Below, piece after piece: positions 23,158 through 31,260 of a DNA stretch of 38,672 bases (position 1 is the first letter of the stretch; each line of letters starts with the position of its first letter). The notes under the pieces are model-generated. The model saw nothing but the letters and a program-made list of their open reading frames with translations, did not search any database and had not been told where the DNA came from. This DNA is from Hadesarchaea archaeon. Its GTDB lineage: Archaea > Hadarchaeota > Hadarchaeia > Hadarchaeales > Hadarchaeaceae. Location of the stretch: the NCBI GenBank assembly GCA_030672285.1, contig DAOVGS010000028.1:1-38672 (forward strand), given 5' to 3'. A program made the position numbers and the translations under genes.

Positions 23158-24126
23158 ATGCGGCTAGGCAGGAACTTCACGAATTTGCTCTACTTCGAGT
23201 ACCTGAGTGAGGCGGACAAGCGCAGGCTCGAGTTAGGTGAGCTAAGCGTCGCGGACATGGATGCCACCGTTCAGGTAACGGCGAAAGGAGATATCGCGCG
23301 ACAGGTCCAAGTGGCTAAGGCGATGGGTCTTGATCACGTAGAGCTAGATGGCGCGGTACCGAACCCTTACCTCACCTTCACCGGGGAAGCCAAGCGGGAA
23401 GCTAAAAGCGCGGCCGAGCGAGCCGGCATATCCCTCTCGCTTCATCTACCATACACCTACGTCGGCGCTGGTGTCTGCGCACCCGATGAGATCGACCGTC
23501 GGGCAGCAGTTAAGCTCCACAAGCGTTACCTCGAGTTCGCCTCCAGCATAGGTTGCGAGTACTGCAACATACATCCCGGAGTAGTGCCGTTTTATCATGC
23601 GAGCGGCAAGTACTTCGATCTAATTCGGGCTAGCTTGGTCCGCAGCATGCTCGAGCTGGGCGAGTTCGCGGCTGCTCGGAAAGTCGTGCTCCACCTCGAG
23701 AACAACACGGCCTTTGACGCTGTGTTCGTAGAGCCCGAGGAAATTTCTAGCGTGATCGAGGAAGTTCGAGGGCAGGGGGTAGAGGTCTACTTCAACTTCG
23801 ATATTGGGCACTGGTTCACCCGCGCGGATGTCGGTAAGCCGGTGCCGGACCCGCCGGAAAAAATCATCGAGGAAATCCCCGATGGCATGTTCAAGGAAGT
23901 GCACCTGAACGACTACGTGCCGGGCAAGCGCATCTTCCACCCGCCGCTACAGGAGGGCCTGGGCCTGTTCAAGCGAGAGAATCTAGTGCGTTATGCGCAG
24001 CTCGTTCGCGACAAGGGCGCCGAGCTAATCGTGGTCGAGACGGCAATCAAGACAAAAGAGCAAGTGATGCGCCGCAACGAGATCATGCAGGGGGAGAACG
24101 GGTTTTTAAGAACGATTTTCGGGTGA
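23158..24126 (+). CDS. Xylose isomerase-like TIM-barrel protein (sugar isomerase/AP endonuclease 2 superfamily)
   Basis: A 322-residue cytoplasmic TIM barrel. The strand ends carry the expected metal ligands: VELDGAVPN, SLHLPYTYVG, CNIHPGVVPF, VVLHLENNTAF (Glu), VYFNFDIGHWFT (Asp/His), FKEVHLNDYVPG (His) and LIVVETAIKTKE (Glu). This set is shared by endonuclease IV, xylose isomerase and hydroxypyruvate isomerase-like proteins. The HLEN and DIGHW texts favour a sugar-phosphate isomerase/epimerase-like activity, but the substrate is not determined. ATG 23158 starts close after an A/T-rich stretch (GTTAATTTAACC near 23120-23131). The next gene starts four bases after the stop. Confidence 0.8.
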   Translation: MRLGRNFTNLLYFEYLSEADKRRLELGELSVADMDATVQVTAKGDIARQVQVAKAMGLDHVELDGAVPNPYLTFTGEAKREAKSAAERAGISLSLHLPYTYVGAGVCAPDEIDRRAAVKLHKRYLEFASSIGCEYCNIHPGVVPFYHASGKYFDLIRASLVRSMLELGEFAAARKVVLHLENNTAFDAVFVEPEEISSVIEEVRGQGVEVYFNFDIGHWFTRADVGKPVPDPPEKIIEEIPDGMFKEVHLNDYVPGKRIFHPPLQEGLGLFKRENLVRYAQLVRDKGAELIVVETAIKTKEQVMRRNEIMQGENGFLRTIFG

Positions 24127-24130
24127 GCCC

Positions 24131-24742
24131 TTGCCTAACGTTTTTTTGATCGGCAGGCCGGGCTGCGGGAAGTCTGCGGCCTATCATGTACTCGAGGAGG
24201 AACTTCGAGCGCGAGGCTATGGGGGCGAGCTCAAGCGCATCGACGATTTTCCGTTTTTGAAACACATCTTCGACACGGATGTTGAGTATAAAAGGCACCG
24301 CCCAGCCCCAGGGGGAGGGGTAAAGATCATCGATGATACGGTTTGGGACGACCTCGCGCGAGCGCTGAACCAAGAGGCGCTTAAGCTGCAGTCACCGAGC
24401 CGATTGTTGTTTATCGAGTTTTCGCGTGATAATTATCGACGGGCATTCAAACACTTTGATCCCGAGTTGATACGCGGCTCGCTCATCGTTTACGTCGACT
24501 GTTCATGGGACATGTGCTGGGAACGGAATGTTCGGCGGGCCAAGCTAGAGAAAGGACTGGATGCACACTTAGTTTCAAGGGAGGAAATGGAGATTACTTA
24601 CAAATACGATGATCACGGGGAGCTCTCAAAACACATCGGGGCGCCCGTGCTCGTGGTAAGGAACGATTCGGACGACCTCGAGAAGTTGCGAGGGGAACTC
24701 CGGAAAGTCATTGAAAAGCTTAAGGAGGCGATAAAGAAGTAG
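24131..24742 (+). CDS. P-loop nucleotide kinase-like protein
   Basis: A 203-residue protein with a Walker A loop GRPGCGKS (residues 8-15) right after the first strand, as in adenylate-kinase-type P-loop proteins. A conserved-looking DDFPFLKHIF follows, then VDCSWDMCWERNVRRA in a kinase-like LID region. The C terminus is lysine-rich. No known nucleotide or shikimate kinase signature is recognised, so the substrate is open. The TTG at 24131 begins four bases after the TIM-barrel stop; no strong ribosome-binding site is seen beyond GGGTGAG at 24121-24127. Co-transcription with the TIM barrel suggests both act on the same (phospho)sugar-like compound; this is inference. Confidence 0.7.
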   Translation: MPNVFLIGRPGCGKSAAYHVLEEELRARGYGGELKRIDDFPFLKHIFDTDVEYKRHRPAPGGGVKIIDDTVWDDLARALNQEALKLQSPSRLLFIEFSRDNYRRAFKHFDPELIRGSLIVYVDCSWDMCWERNVRRAKLEKGLDAHLVSREEMEITYKYDDHGELSKHIGAPVLVVRNDSDDLEKLRGELRKVIEKLKEAIKK

Positions 24743-24756
24743 TTTTTGAGATTTAC

Positions 24757-25869
24757 ATGGATGAGAGAGGAAGCACCACTTCAGTGATTATTGCGGTAGT
24801 TGTTGTGGCTGTAGTTGTAGTGGGAGTTAGTCTTTACTTTTTGAGCAACTTTGGCGGCGACAATCTGGGATCAGGCCCAATCACTTTCACGTATTCCCCA
24901 CTGGAAGAAAATTTGATCGACAGTATAACCCCCCTAGGAAACCTCAATCCTCCTGGCCATACCTTTCCCACTGACCATATCTATCTTAATCTTAGTGAGG
25001 GCCAGGATGCTCCTCCATACGCTATGATCAGAGCTCCCGCAGATGGGATTATAACAGGGATTGAGTTGGGGGTCTATGACCGGCCAGATGGTGGTGGCAC
25101 ATACGAAGATTACGCACTAGATTTCACCTATACCTCAACGTTCAAGGGTTACTTCTACCACCTAAACGGGCTTGACCAGTCAATTTTGCAAGAGGCAGGC
25201 ACACTAAACACGGATGGTTACACTGATGTTCACATCCCCGTCGAGGCGGGGGATGTTTTGGGAAAAATCGAGTGGATCCAGCCATATGGGTACGGTATGG
25301 ATTGGGGAGTAATAGATTATGATGTTACGCTAGGGTTCACAAATTCAGACAGATATGAAGACCCGTGCCATCCCCCACTTCATTCTGTTTGTCCACTTGA
25401 CTACTGTGCAGAACCCCTGAAAACTTCCCTTTACGAGAAAGTTGGTCGAACGGCCGAACCGAGGGGAGGCAAAATTGATTTTGATCAGCCGGGCAAACTC
25501 GTAGGTAACTGGTTCGCGGAGGGAATTGACGAATCCGACCCGCTAGGGGATTGGTCTAATCACTTGGCTTTTGTTTATAATCTGTATGATCCAACTCAGA
25601 TAAAAATCTCCATTGGGGGAAATCTCTCGATAACTGGGCTATACTCTGTTGTGGGGAACTTTCCCGACCCAGCCGATGTTTCTATCGAGACTGGAAAAGT
25701 CTGTTATCAACTCCAAGGGACACCCATGGAGTCAGGGGGCGGACAGCAAGAGGGAGTTCTCATCGCCCAAGTGGTGGATACTAACAGAATAAAAGTGGAT
25801 ACAATAGAGGGCGTGCAAGCTAGCTCCGACCCAGATTTCACCGAGAATGCCAAGTATTACATAAGGTAG
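24757..25869 (+). CDS. Membrane-anchored extracellular protein, degenerate M23 peptidase-like fold
   Basis: A 370-residue protein with an N-terminal membrane helix (SVIIAVVVVAVVVVGVSLYF) preceded by an ERG/ST junction, again pilin-signal-like. The external part (40-370) has GNLNPPGHTFPTDHIYLNL, then APADGIITGIELGVYD, GYFYHLNGLDQSI and VHIPVEAGDVLGKIEW. This order mimics the lysostaphin/M23 metallopeptidase or lipoyl-like fold (H-x3-D, beta hairpins, final H and GDxLG). The full HxH zinc pair is not evident, so it may be a binding rather than a catalytic domain. The second half (220-370) is not recognised and has a few cysteines that could form disulfides. It is 14 bases after the P-loop gene. 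Confidence 0.65.
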   Translation: MDERGSTTSVIIAVVVVAVVVVGVSLYFLSNFGGDNLGSGPITFTYSPLEENLIDSITPLGNLNPPGHTFPTDHIYLNLSEGQDAPPYAMIRAPADGIITGIELGVYDRPDGGGTYEDYALDFTYTSTFKGYFYHLNGLDQSILQEAGTLNTDGYTDVHIPVEAGDVLGKIEWIQPYGYGMDWGVIDYDVTLGFTNSDRYEDPCHPPLHSVCPLDYCAEPLKTSLYEKVGRTAEPRGGKIDFDQPGKLVGNWFAEGIDESDPLGDWSNHLAFVYNLYDPTQIKISIGGNLSITGLYSVVGNFPDPADVSIETGKVCYQLQGTPMESGGGQQEGVLIAQVVDTNRIKVDTIEGVQASSDPDFTENAKYYIR

Positions 25870-25908
25870 TTACACTCGATTAACTTGGATGACTCTCAAT
25901 AAGCGTCG

Positions 25909-28896
25909 TCATGCTCCCGGGAATGACTTACGTTGAATTCCTCGAGCGCGCTTTGGTCGATGACTAATCCAAATTATAACACCGGCAACAACACACACCG
26001 CGACGATCGCCGCAACTATAAGAAGAATGTTTAACTCCTCTTCTGCGGGCTTGGTCAGGGTGAAATCGTCAGCGGTAGAGAAGCTGCTTTCATTACTAGC
26101 CTCGTCAATTGCGCTAACCTTCCAATAGATCTTTCCCTCGGGAAGGTCACTTGCGGGCGTGTATGTGTTTTCAGTTATGGTGTCGTCTACAATCGGGCTA
26201 CTGAAGTCAGGGTTGTCGTCTATCAAGATGTGATATCCCGTAGCATCCGGCACATCCGACCAATCAAGGGTTGGAGTCGGGTCTTCGGTCGGGTCCGGCG
26301 TGTATTCAGTTAGTGATGGGACGGCTGGAGCAACAGTATCCACAGTGAGCGACCAAAATGCGGACCAAATAGCTGGCACTTCTGAGTTCTCTCCTCGAAC
26401 TCGCCAGTAGTAGATACCGTCTGGGAGTTGGTTTTCATCTGGGAGCACCAACGTGGTATTGGTTAGTCCCATATTCTCATAAATCAGCGGAAGTGTGAAG
26501 GCGTTTTCGTTATCGAGTTGAAGGGTGTACCCCTCTGCACCCAGAACACTCTCCCAGCTGAAAGTGGGTGAATTATCGTTCGTAGCTGTGCCATCCGAGG
26601 GCGATATTAGAGCAGGGGCTGAGAGCGCGCTCGAATTTATCTCTAAATGCCATATGGGGGACCAATCGCTCTTTATTCCTCCACCCTCTGCTAGGGCACG
26701 CCAGTAATAGTCGTCGTCCGGTAACCCATCTCCTGCCACGTAGATAGACGCTAATAGCCCCGGGTAATCGATTATAGGTGATGAGAAGTCAGTGTTATTA
26801 TCGATCTGCAACCAGTAGTTCTCAGCGTTTGTGACGTCGGACCAATCAAAGGTTGGCGTGTTGTCGTTTGTGATCGTGTCGTTAGGGGGCGATATCAAGG
26901 ATGGTGCTGAGAGCGTGACTGGGCTCACCTCTACACTGTGAGAGATTGTGTCTGTAGCGCCACCGTTATCCGTAACCGTTAGAGTTACGGTATAGGTTTC
27001 GGAGTGAGTGTAGGAGTGAGTCGGGTTCTGTAAGGCGCTTGTCGTTTCATCCCCAAAGTTCCAAGACCAATTCTCAATGGTCCCATCCGGGTCCGTTGAC
27101 TCATCCGTAAACTGGATTGTTTGCCCAACATTCGGAGAACTCGGAGAGTACGAAAAATTAGCAGTCGGGGGCTGATTAACTCCCGGAGCAGTATAGACCT
27201 CGAAGTGCCATGTGGAGGACCAATCGCTCTGGTGTCCGAGTTCATCCTCGGCACGGACTTTCCAGTAGTAATTGTCATCAGATAAATTGCTTCCCGGCGT
27301 GTATGTGGATGCGGTCAATTCAGAGTTATCTATTACGGGAGATAAGCAGTCGGGGTCATCATCAACTACTAACTGATACGTGAAGTTTGACAAGTCGGTT
27401 GAGTCCGTCCAATCGAATGTTGGGGTATGATCGGTTGTGGCGCTATCATTGGGAGGGGAAATTAGATCAGGTATAGAGGGTGACTGGGTGTCAAGTGTGA
27501 AGTTGTCGGTGGCCGAGAAGTCAGTTTCGTTTTCAAATACATCTCTCGCACTTACTCGCCAGAAGTATGTTCCGTCATCATAACCAGTAGGGCCATAATT
27601 ATAATATGACCCCGACGGATACGCTTCGAATGGGCTGCTAAACTCTGGGTTGTCATCCAGCTGAATGTGGTATCTATCGGCCCCCGTAACGTCAGACCAG
27701 TCAAAATTGAAGGTATCACTGTCGGTTGGATCGGTCATGGGGACTAGAGTTGGAATATCTAAAGGTGTCATCCAAAGCTGGGCAGTGTCCAGTTGAGTAT
27801 TGTAGGTCCCCACGTACAATTTAGTAGTAGGAATAGGACCAAAAGTGGCCATTGATGATATTTCTTTATTATTTACATCTCCAAAACCATTGGAGTTAAC
27901 CTGTTCCCATGTTGACCCATCGTACTTCCACAGTTCGGCCCCATCAGATAAATTTTTGGTCCCGACGTATAGTTCGTCGTTTAAAATCGCAAATGATTCT
28001 GTAAGGGTATTGTTTCCATCCCCAAAACCATTATCGTTTATCTGGGTCCAACTACCTCCGGATCTCCACCTCACTTGACAGCCACTGTGAGGGTTACATA
28101 CGCCAGCATATAGTCTCTCAGAAGCGAATGGACCCAAAAATGTCCCTAGCCATCCAATTGTGTAATTATTTTCGTCGCCAAATCCATAGGGATAAACGTC
28201 CACGGACCATCCTGGTGCATCTCCTCCAGGAGTTCGCCAGATCCTTGCCCCAGTATTAGAGTTAGCGACCCCTGCGTAGAGATAGCCATTAAAGGCCACC
28301 ATTGAGTCCACTCTAGTATTATTCTCATTAGCGAATCCGTAATAGAGCACTTGATTCCAAGTTGTGCCATCGGAAGTTCGCCAGATTTCCGCGCCAGTGC
28401 CATAATTGCTAGTTCCTGCGTAAAGATATCCATCAAATACCGCCATCGAGGTTATGTAAATATTATTCTCATTGCCAAACCCATTTTCATTTGCCTGACT
28501 CCAATTCGTGCCGTTTGAAGAACGCCAAATTTTCCCACCACTAGTTCCCACATAGAGATAGCCGTCGAATACAGCCATCGAAGCAATTCTTATGTTATTC
28601 TCATTACCAAATCCATCTGAATTAACCTGTTCCCATGTCGTTCCATCGTCACTTCTCCAGAGCTCGCACCCCTCAAATTGGAAAGGGTCTTTATAAGTTC
28701 CTGCATACAGGTAGTCCCCGAACGTTATTAGGGACTCGATTGAAAGATTGTGAGGATCTTCAAATCCATCACTTACTTTTGCCCACGTGGGCTGCGCCCC
28801 AGGGCCGGGGTCCGCGCTAGCTTTCCCCGAAAATGTTGCGAGCCAGAAGAAAACCAAGAGCACGATTGCAAATGCCCAAACCCTTTTGATACTCAC
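25909..28896 (-). CDS. Large surface protein: beta-propeller repeats, PKD and five Fn3-like modules
   Basis: A 995-residue surface protein. Residues 1-28 are a signal peptide. Residues 40-380 hold about seven kelch-like blades with the pattern FDGYLYAGT, IWRTSDGTTW and GFGNENN. Residues 381-470, 474-567, 663-755, 758-854 and 858-949 are Fn3/Ig-like modules of one family (TPTFDWSDV, YHIQLDDN, YYWRVRAED). Residues 574-658 are a PKD domain (PPTANFSYSPSSPNVGQ, WNFGDE). A C-terminal helix (956-977) and basic tail (RPKRARGIQRK) anchor it in the membrane. The probable start is GTG 28896, about 26-30 bp from CTTAAAAGG (28921-28929), so nearly leaderless. Its Fn3-like modules match those of the 652-residue transmembrane regulator nearby. 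Adhesion or glycan/protein binding is likely. Confidence 0.85.
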   Translation of the reverse strand: MSIKRVWAFAIVLLVFFWLATFSGKASADPGPGAQPTWAKVSDGFEDPHNLSIESLITFGDYLYAGTYKDPFQFEGCELWRSDDGTTWEQVNSDGFGNENNIRIASMAVFDGYLYVGTSGGKIWRSSNGTNWSQANENGFGNENNIYITSMAVFDGYLYAGTSNYGTGAEIWRTSDGTTWNQVLYYGFANENNTRVDSMVAFNGYLYAGVANSNTGARIWRTPGGDAPGWSVDVYPYGFGDENNYTIGWLGTFLGPFASERLYAGVCNPHSGCQVRWRSGGSWTQINDNGFGDGNNTLTESFAILNDELYVGTKNLSDGAELWKYDGSTWEQVNSNGFGDVNNKEISSMATFGPIPTTKLYVGTYNTQLDTAQLWMTPLDIPTLVPMTDPTDSDTFNFDWSDVTGADRYHIQLDDNPEFSSPFEAYPSGSYYNYGPTGYDDGTYFWRVSARDVFENETDFSATDNFTLDTQSPSIPDLISPPNDSATTDHTPTFDWTDSTDLSNFTYQLVVDDDPDCLSPVIDNSELTASTYTPGSNLSDDNYYWKVRAEDELGHQSDWSSTWHFEVYTAPGVNQPPTANFSYSPSSPNVGQTIQFTDESTDPDGTIENWSWNFGDETTSALQNPTHSYTHSETYTVTLTVTDNGGATDTISHSVEVSPVTLSAPSLISPPNDTITNDNTPTFDWSDVTNAENYWLQIDNNTDFSSPIIDYPGLLASIYVAGDGLPDDDYYWRALAEGGGIKSDWSPIWHLEINSSALSAPALISPSDGTATNDNSPTFSWESVLGAEGYTLQLDNENAFTLPLIYENMGLTNTTLVLPDENQLPDGIYYWRVRGENSEVPAIWSAFWSLTVDTVAPAVPSLTEYTPDPTEDPTPTLDWSDVPDATGYHILIDDNPDFSSPIVDDTITENTYTPASDLPEGKIYWKVSAIDEASNESSFSTADDFTLTKPAEEELNILLIVAAIVAVCVVAGVIIWISHRPKRARGIQRKSFPGA

Positions 28897-28982
28897 ACCC
28901 CTTATGGCTCTTATTCGGCTCCTTTTAAGTGTTTTTTTTGAGCAAGCCAGCTATTTACATCGTCATATCTAAATTGGGATTA

Positions 28983-30041
28983 ATGAACAAGCTTGCATTT
29001 GAGCCGGTGTGGTTTGACTCGCTCGGGGCGAAGTCATCATGCACCTTAGTCAAAACACCTGATGTTTCGGTCCTTATTGATCCAGGGGTCGCGGTGATGC
29101 AACCGAGTTTTCCGGCATCTTGGGCGAAAAAGCTCTACTGGGAGGCTCAAGGGAGGCGCGCAATCGGGAAGGCGAGCCGCAAAGCAGATGCGATTGTGAT
29201 TTCCCACTACCACTACGACCACTTCACAGACTTCGACCGCGGGCTTTACAAGGGAAAGCTCCTGTTAACGAAGAACCCGAACGAGTACATCAACGACTCC
29301 CAGCGGGGACGGGCCGAGCACTTCTTCGATAACCTCTGCCGTGCGTTTGGCGGGGGCGGGCTCGAGGAGGTACTGCGAGAGCGTGAGCCAAAAACCTACG
29401 GCGACCCGCTCAAGGACATCCCCCGCGCTCGCGACAAGGACTTCGGCGACTATAATCGGCGTCGGAGGGAGCTTTTCAGAAAAGGGCGCAAGTGGTTCCA
29501 GAATCGGGTAAAGAATTGGAAATCAGCAAAGTTGATCCCCGAACTGAAGTTCAAAAATATTGAAGTGAAGTTTCCGGAGGGCAAGGAATTCAAATTTGGG
29601 CGCACCAAACTCAGGTTCACTCCCGCGCTTTTCCACGGTATCGAGTTCTCACGCGTGGGTTGGGTGTTCGCGACAATCATAGAGCGGGATGGGGAGAAAC
29701 TGATTTATTCCTCCGACCTCGATGGTCCAATCATCGAGGATTATGCAGACTGGATCATCCGAGAAAATCCTGATGTGCTGATTCTAGACGGCCCCATGAC
29801 TTATATGAGGGGTTATTTGCTCACGAAAACCACCATGAGACGCGTGGTAGCAAACGCCGTGCGGATTCTAGAGAAAAGCGACGTAAAGCTGATGATTTAC
29901 GATCACCACTTGCCACGCGAGCCGAAGTTCAAAGAGTGGACGCGGGAGGTATGGGAAGAGGGTAAGCGCCGACGGAAGAAGGTCTTGACAGTTGCAGAGT
30001 ACTTGGGTAAAAAGCCGGTCGTGCTTGGCCTAGGCAGATAA
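28983..30041 (+). CDS. UPF0282 family metallo-beta-lactamase-fold hydrolase
   Basis: A 352-residue MBL-fold protein of the archaeal UPF0282 family. It begins FEPVWFDSLGAKSSCTLVKT, with LIDPGVAVMQPSFP. The metal motif is SHYHYDHFTDFD (His75, His77, Asp79, His80). Later ligands fit TPALFHGIEFSRVGW, YSSDLDGP (Asp), LILDGPMTYM and MIYDHHLPREP (His). The basic, helical insert around residues 125-190 is usual for this family. Archaeal members are cytoplasmic hydrolases of unknown substrate. ATG 28983 is chosen; the upstream extension to 28929 is signal-less and lies in the promoter of the surface-protein gene. It is followed after 15 bases by a small gene with a good ribosome-binding site. Confidence 0.85.
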   Translation: MNKLAFEPVWFDSLGAKSSCTLVKTPDVSVLIDPGVAVMQPSFPASWAKKLYWEAQGRRAIGKASRKADAIVISHYHYDHFTDFDRGLYKGKLLLTKNPNEYINDSQRGRAEHFFDNLCRAFGGGGLEEVLREREPKTYGDPLKDIPRARDKDFGDYNRRRRELFRKGRKWFQNRVKNWKSAKLIPELKFKNIEVKFPEGKEFKFGRTKLRFTPALFHGIEFSRVGWVFATIIERDGEKLIYSSDLDGPIIEDYADWIIRENPDVLILDGPMTYMRGYLLTKTTMRRVVANAVRILEKSDVKLMIYDHHLPREPKFKEWTREVWEEGKRRRKKVLTVAEYLGKKPVVLGLGR

Positions 30042-30056
30042 ACGAGGTGAGCGCCG

Positions 30057-30149
30057 TTGGAAGGCTTAGAGGGAAAGTATGCCGATATCGACCTTTCTGG
30101 GATTGACAAAAAACCAATTCGGCGGAAAAAGCACTACACTTCAACTTAA
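30057..30149 (+). CDS. Small protein gene, 30 residues
   Basis: A short frame from TTG 30057 to TAA 30149. GAGGTGA at 30044-30050 is spaced six bases from the TTG, an almost ideal ribosome-binding arrangement. It lies 15 bases after the UPF0282 stop, as expected for an operon partner. The peptide is acidic at the N terminus (GLEGKYADIDLSG) and strongly basic near the C terminus (KKPIRRKKH). No signal or membrane segment is visible. The end of the frame overlaps the TATA box of the radical SAM gene. No family is recognised; it could also be a chance frame. Confidence 0.5.
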   Translation: MEGLEGKYADIDLSGIDKKPIRRKKHYTST

Positions 30150-30150
30150 G
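30139..30150 (+). promoter_or_regulatory. TATA-like box of the radical SAM gene
   Basis: CAACTTAAGTTT is partly palindromic and centred about 27 bp before 30172, which would give a leader of about 11 bases to ATG 30183. Confidence 0.4.
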
Positions 30151-30182
30151 TTTTTGTCGTGCAAATTGTCGTAGGGTCGAAC

Positions 30183-31247
30183 ATGGCAGAAGGCGGAAGG
30201 GAACCCTCAAACGGCCAGCCCACAGTCAGGAGAGCACTGCTTTGGGAGGAGTTGCCCGATAAACGAGTGCAATGCAACCTCTGCGAACGGCGATGCAAGC
30301 TCGCCCCTGGCGCGCTCGGCTTCTGTAAGACGCGTAAGAACATTGGCGGCAAGCTCTACACGCTCGTCTATGGTGACATAAGCTCAATCTCTGCGAATCC
30401 CATCGAGAAGAAACCCCTCTATCATTTTTGGCCCGGCAGCGTTGCGCTTACGATCGGTACGTGGTCGTGCGATCTTACGTGTCCTTGGTGTCAAAATTGG
30501 CACATTTCGAAATCACCACCCAACCCGAAGCTAGCAAACTATCTCAGCCCAGAGGAGTTCGTCGCCCAAGCGCTTCGCGAGCGTTGTCAAGGTACTTCGA
30601 TTTCGTTTAACGAGCCAACCCTGCTCTTCGAGTACTCGCTCGACGTTTTCAGGCTGGCGAGGAAGCAGGAGTTCTACAACACCTACGTCACGAATGGTCA
30701 TATGACGCTCGAGGCGCTTCGAATGCTCCACGGTGCTGGGCTGGATGCGATGTGCATAGATGCCAAGGGCGATGCGGCGGTGGTTCGCAAATATTGTGGC
30801 GGGGACATCGAAGTCGTGTGGCGGAACGTGCGTGAGGCGAAAAAGCTCGGGATGCACGTAGAAGTCGTGAACCTCATCATCCCCGGCATCAACGATCGAG
30901 ATGAGCAATTGCGCGAGCTGGCCAAGCGTCACCTTCGTGAGGCGGGCAAGCAAACGCCGCTCCACTTCACCGCTTATTACCCTGCTTACAAATTCGATGC
31001 TCCGCCCACGCCGGTGGCAACACTTGAGCGGGCACGCGACATGGCCGTGTCAGAGGGCATCGAGTTTGTCTACCTCGGCAACGTCCCCGGACATCGGTAC
31101 GAGAACACTTATTGCCCGGGGTGCGGGGAGCTACTGATTGAACGTCGTGGGCTGGAACTCGTCGAGGCCAGATTGGTAAATGGACGGTGCCCGAGCTGCG
31201 GACGTGAAATTCCCATCATTGAGGGAGTTGATAAAACAAGGCGATGA
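30183..31247 (+). CDS. amrS: AmmeMemoRadiSam system radical SAM enzyme
   Basis: A 354-residue radical SAM protein. An N-terminal cysteine cluster (CNLCERRCKLAPGALGFC) precedes the radical SAM motif CDLTCPWC, here C-x3-C-x2-C (residues 96, 100, 103). SISFNEPTLLFEYSLD, TNGHMTLEAL, MCIDAKGDAAVVRKYCGG and LIIPGINDRDEQLREL match the PflA-like AmmeMemoRadiSam family. A C-terminal zinc ribbon (YCPGCGELLIERRG, RCPSCG) closes it. The family occurs with AMMECR1 and MEMO proteins; the reaction is not known to me and neither partner is in this window. ATG 30183 is preferred over GTG 30159, which lies before the predicted transcription start. Confidence 0.88.
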   Translation: MAEGGREPSNGQPTVRRALLWEELPDKRVQCNLCERRCKLAPGALGFCKTRKNIGGKLYTLVYGDISSISANPIEKKPLYHFWPGSVALTIGTWSCDLTCPWCQNWHISKSPPNPKLANYLSPEEFVAQALRERCQGTSISFNEPTLLFEYSLDVFRLARKQEFYNTYVTNGHMTLEALRMLHGAGLDAMCIDAKGDAAVVRKYCGGDIEVVWRNVREAKKLGMHVEVVNLIIPGINDRDEQLRELAKRHLREAGKQTPLHFTAYYPAYKFDAPPTPVATLERARDMAVSEGIEFVYLGNVPGHRYENTYCPGCGELLIERRGLELVEARLVNGRCPSCGREIPIIEGVDKTRR

Positions 31248-31260
31248 TAACCTGCCTAAA

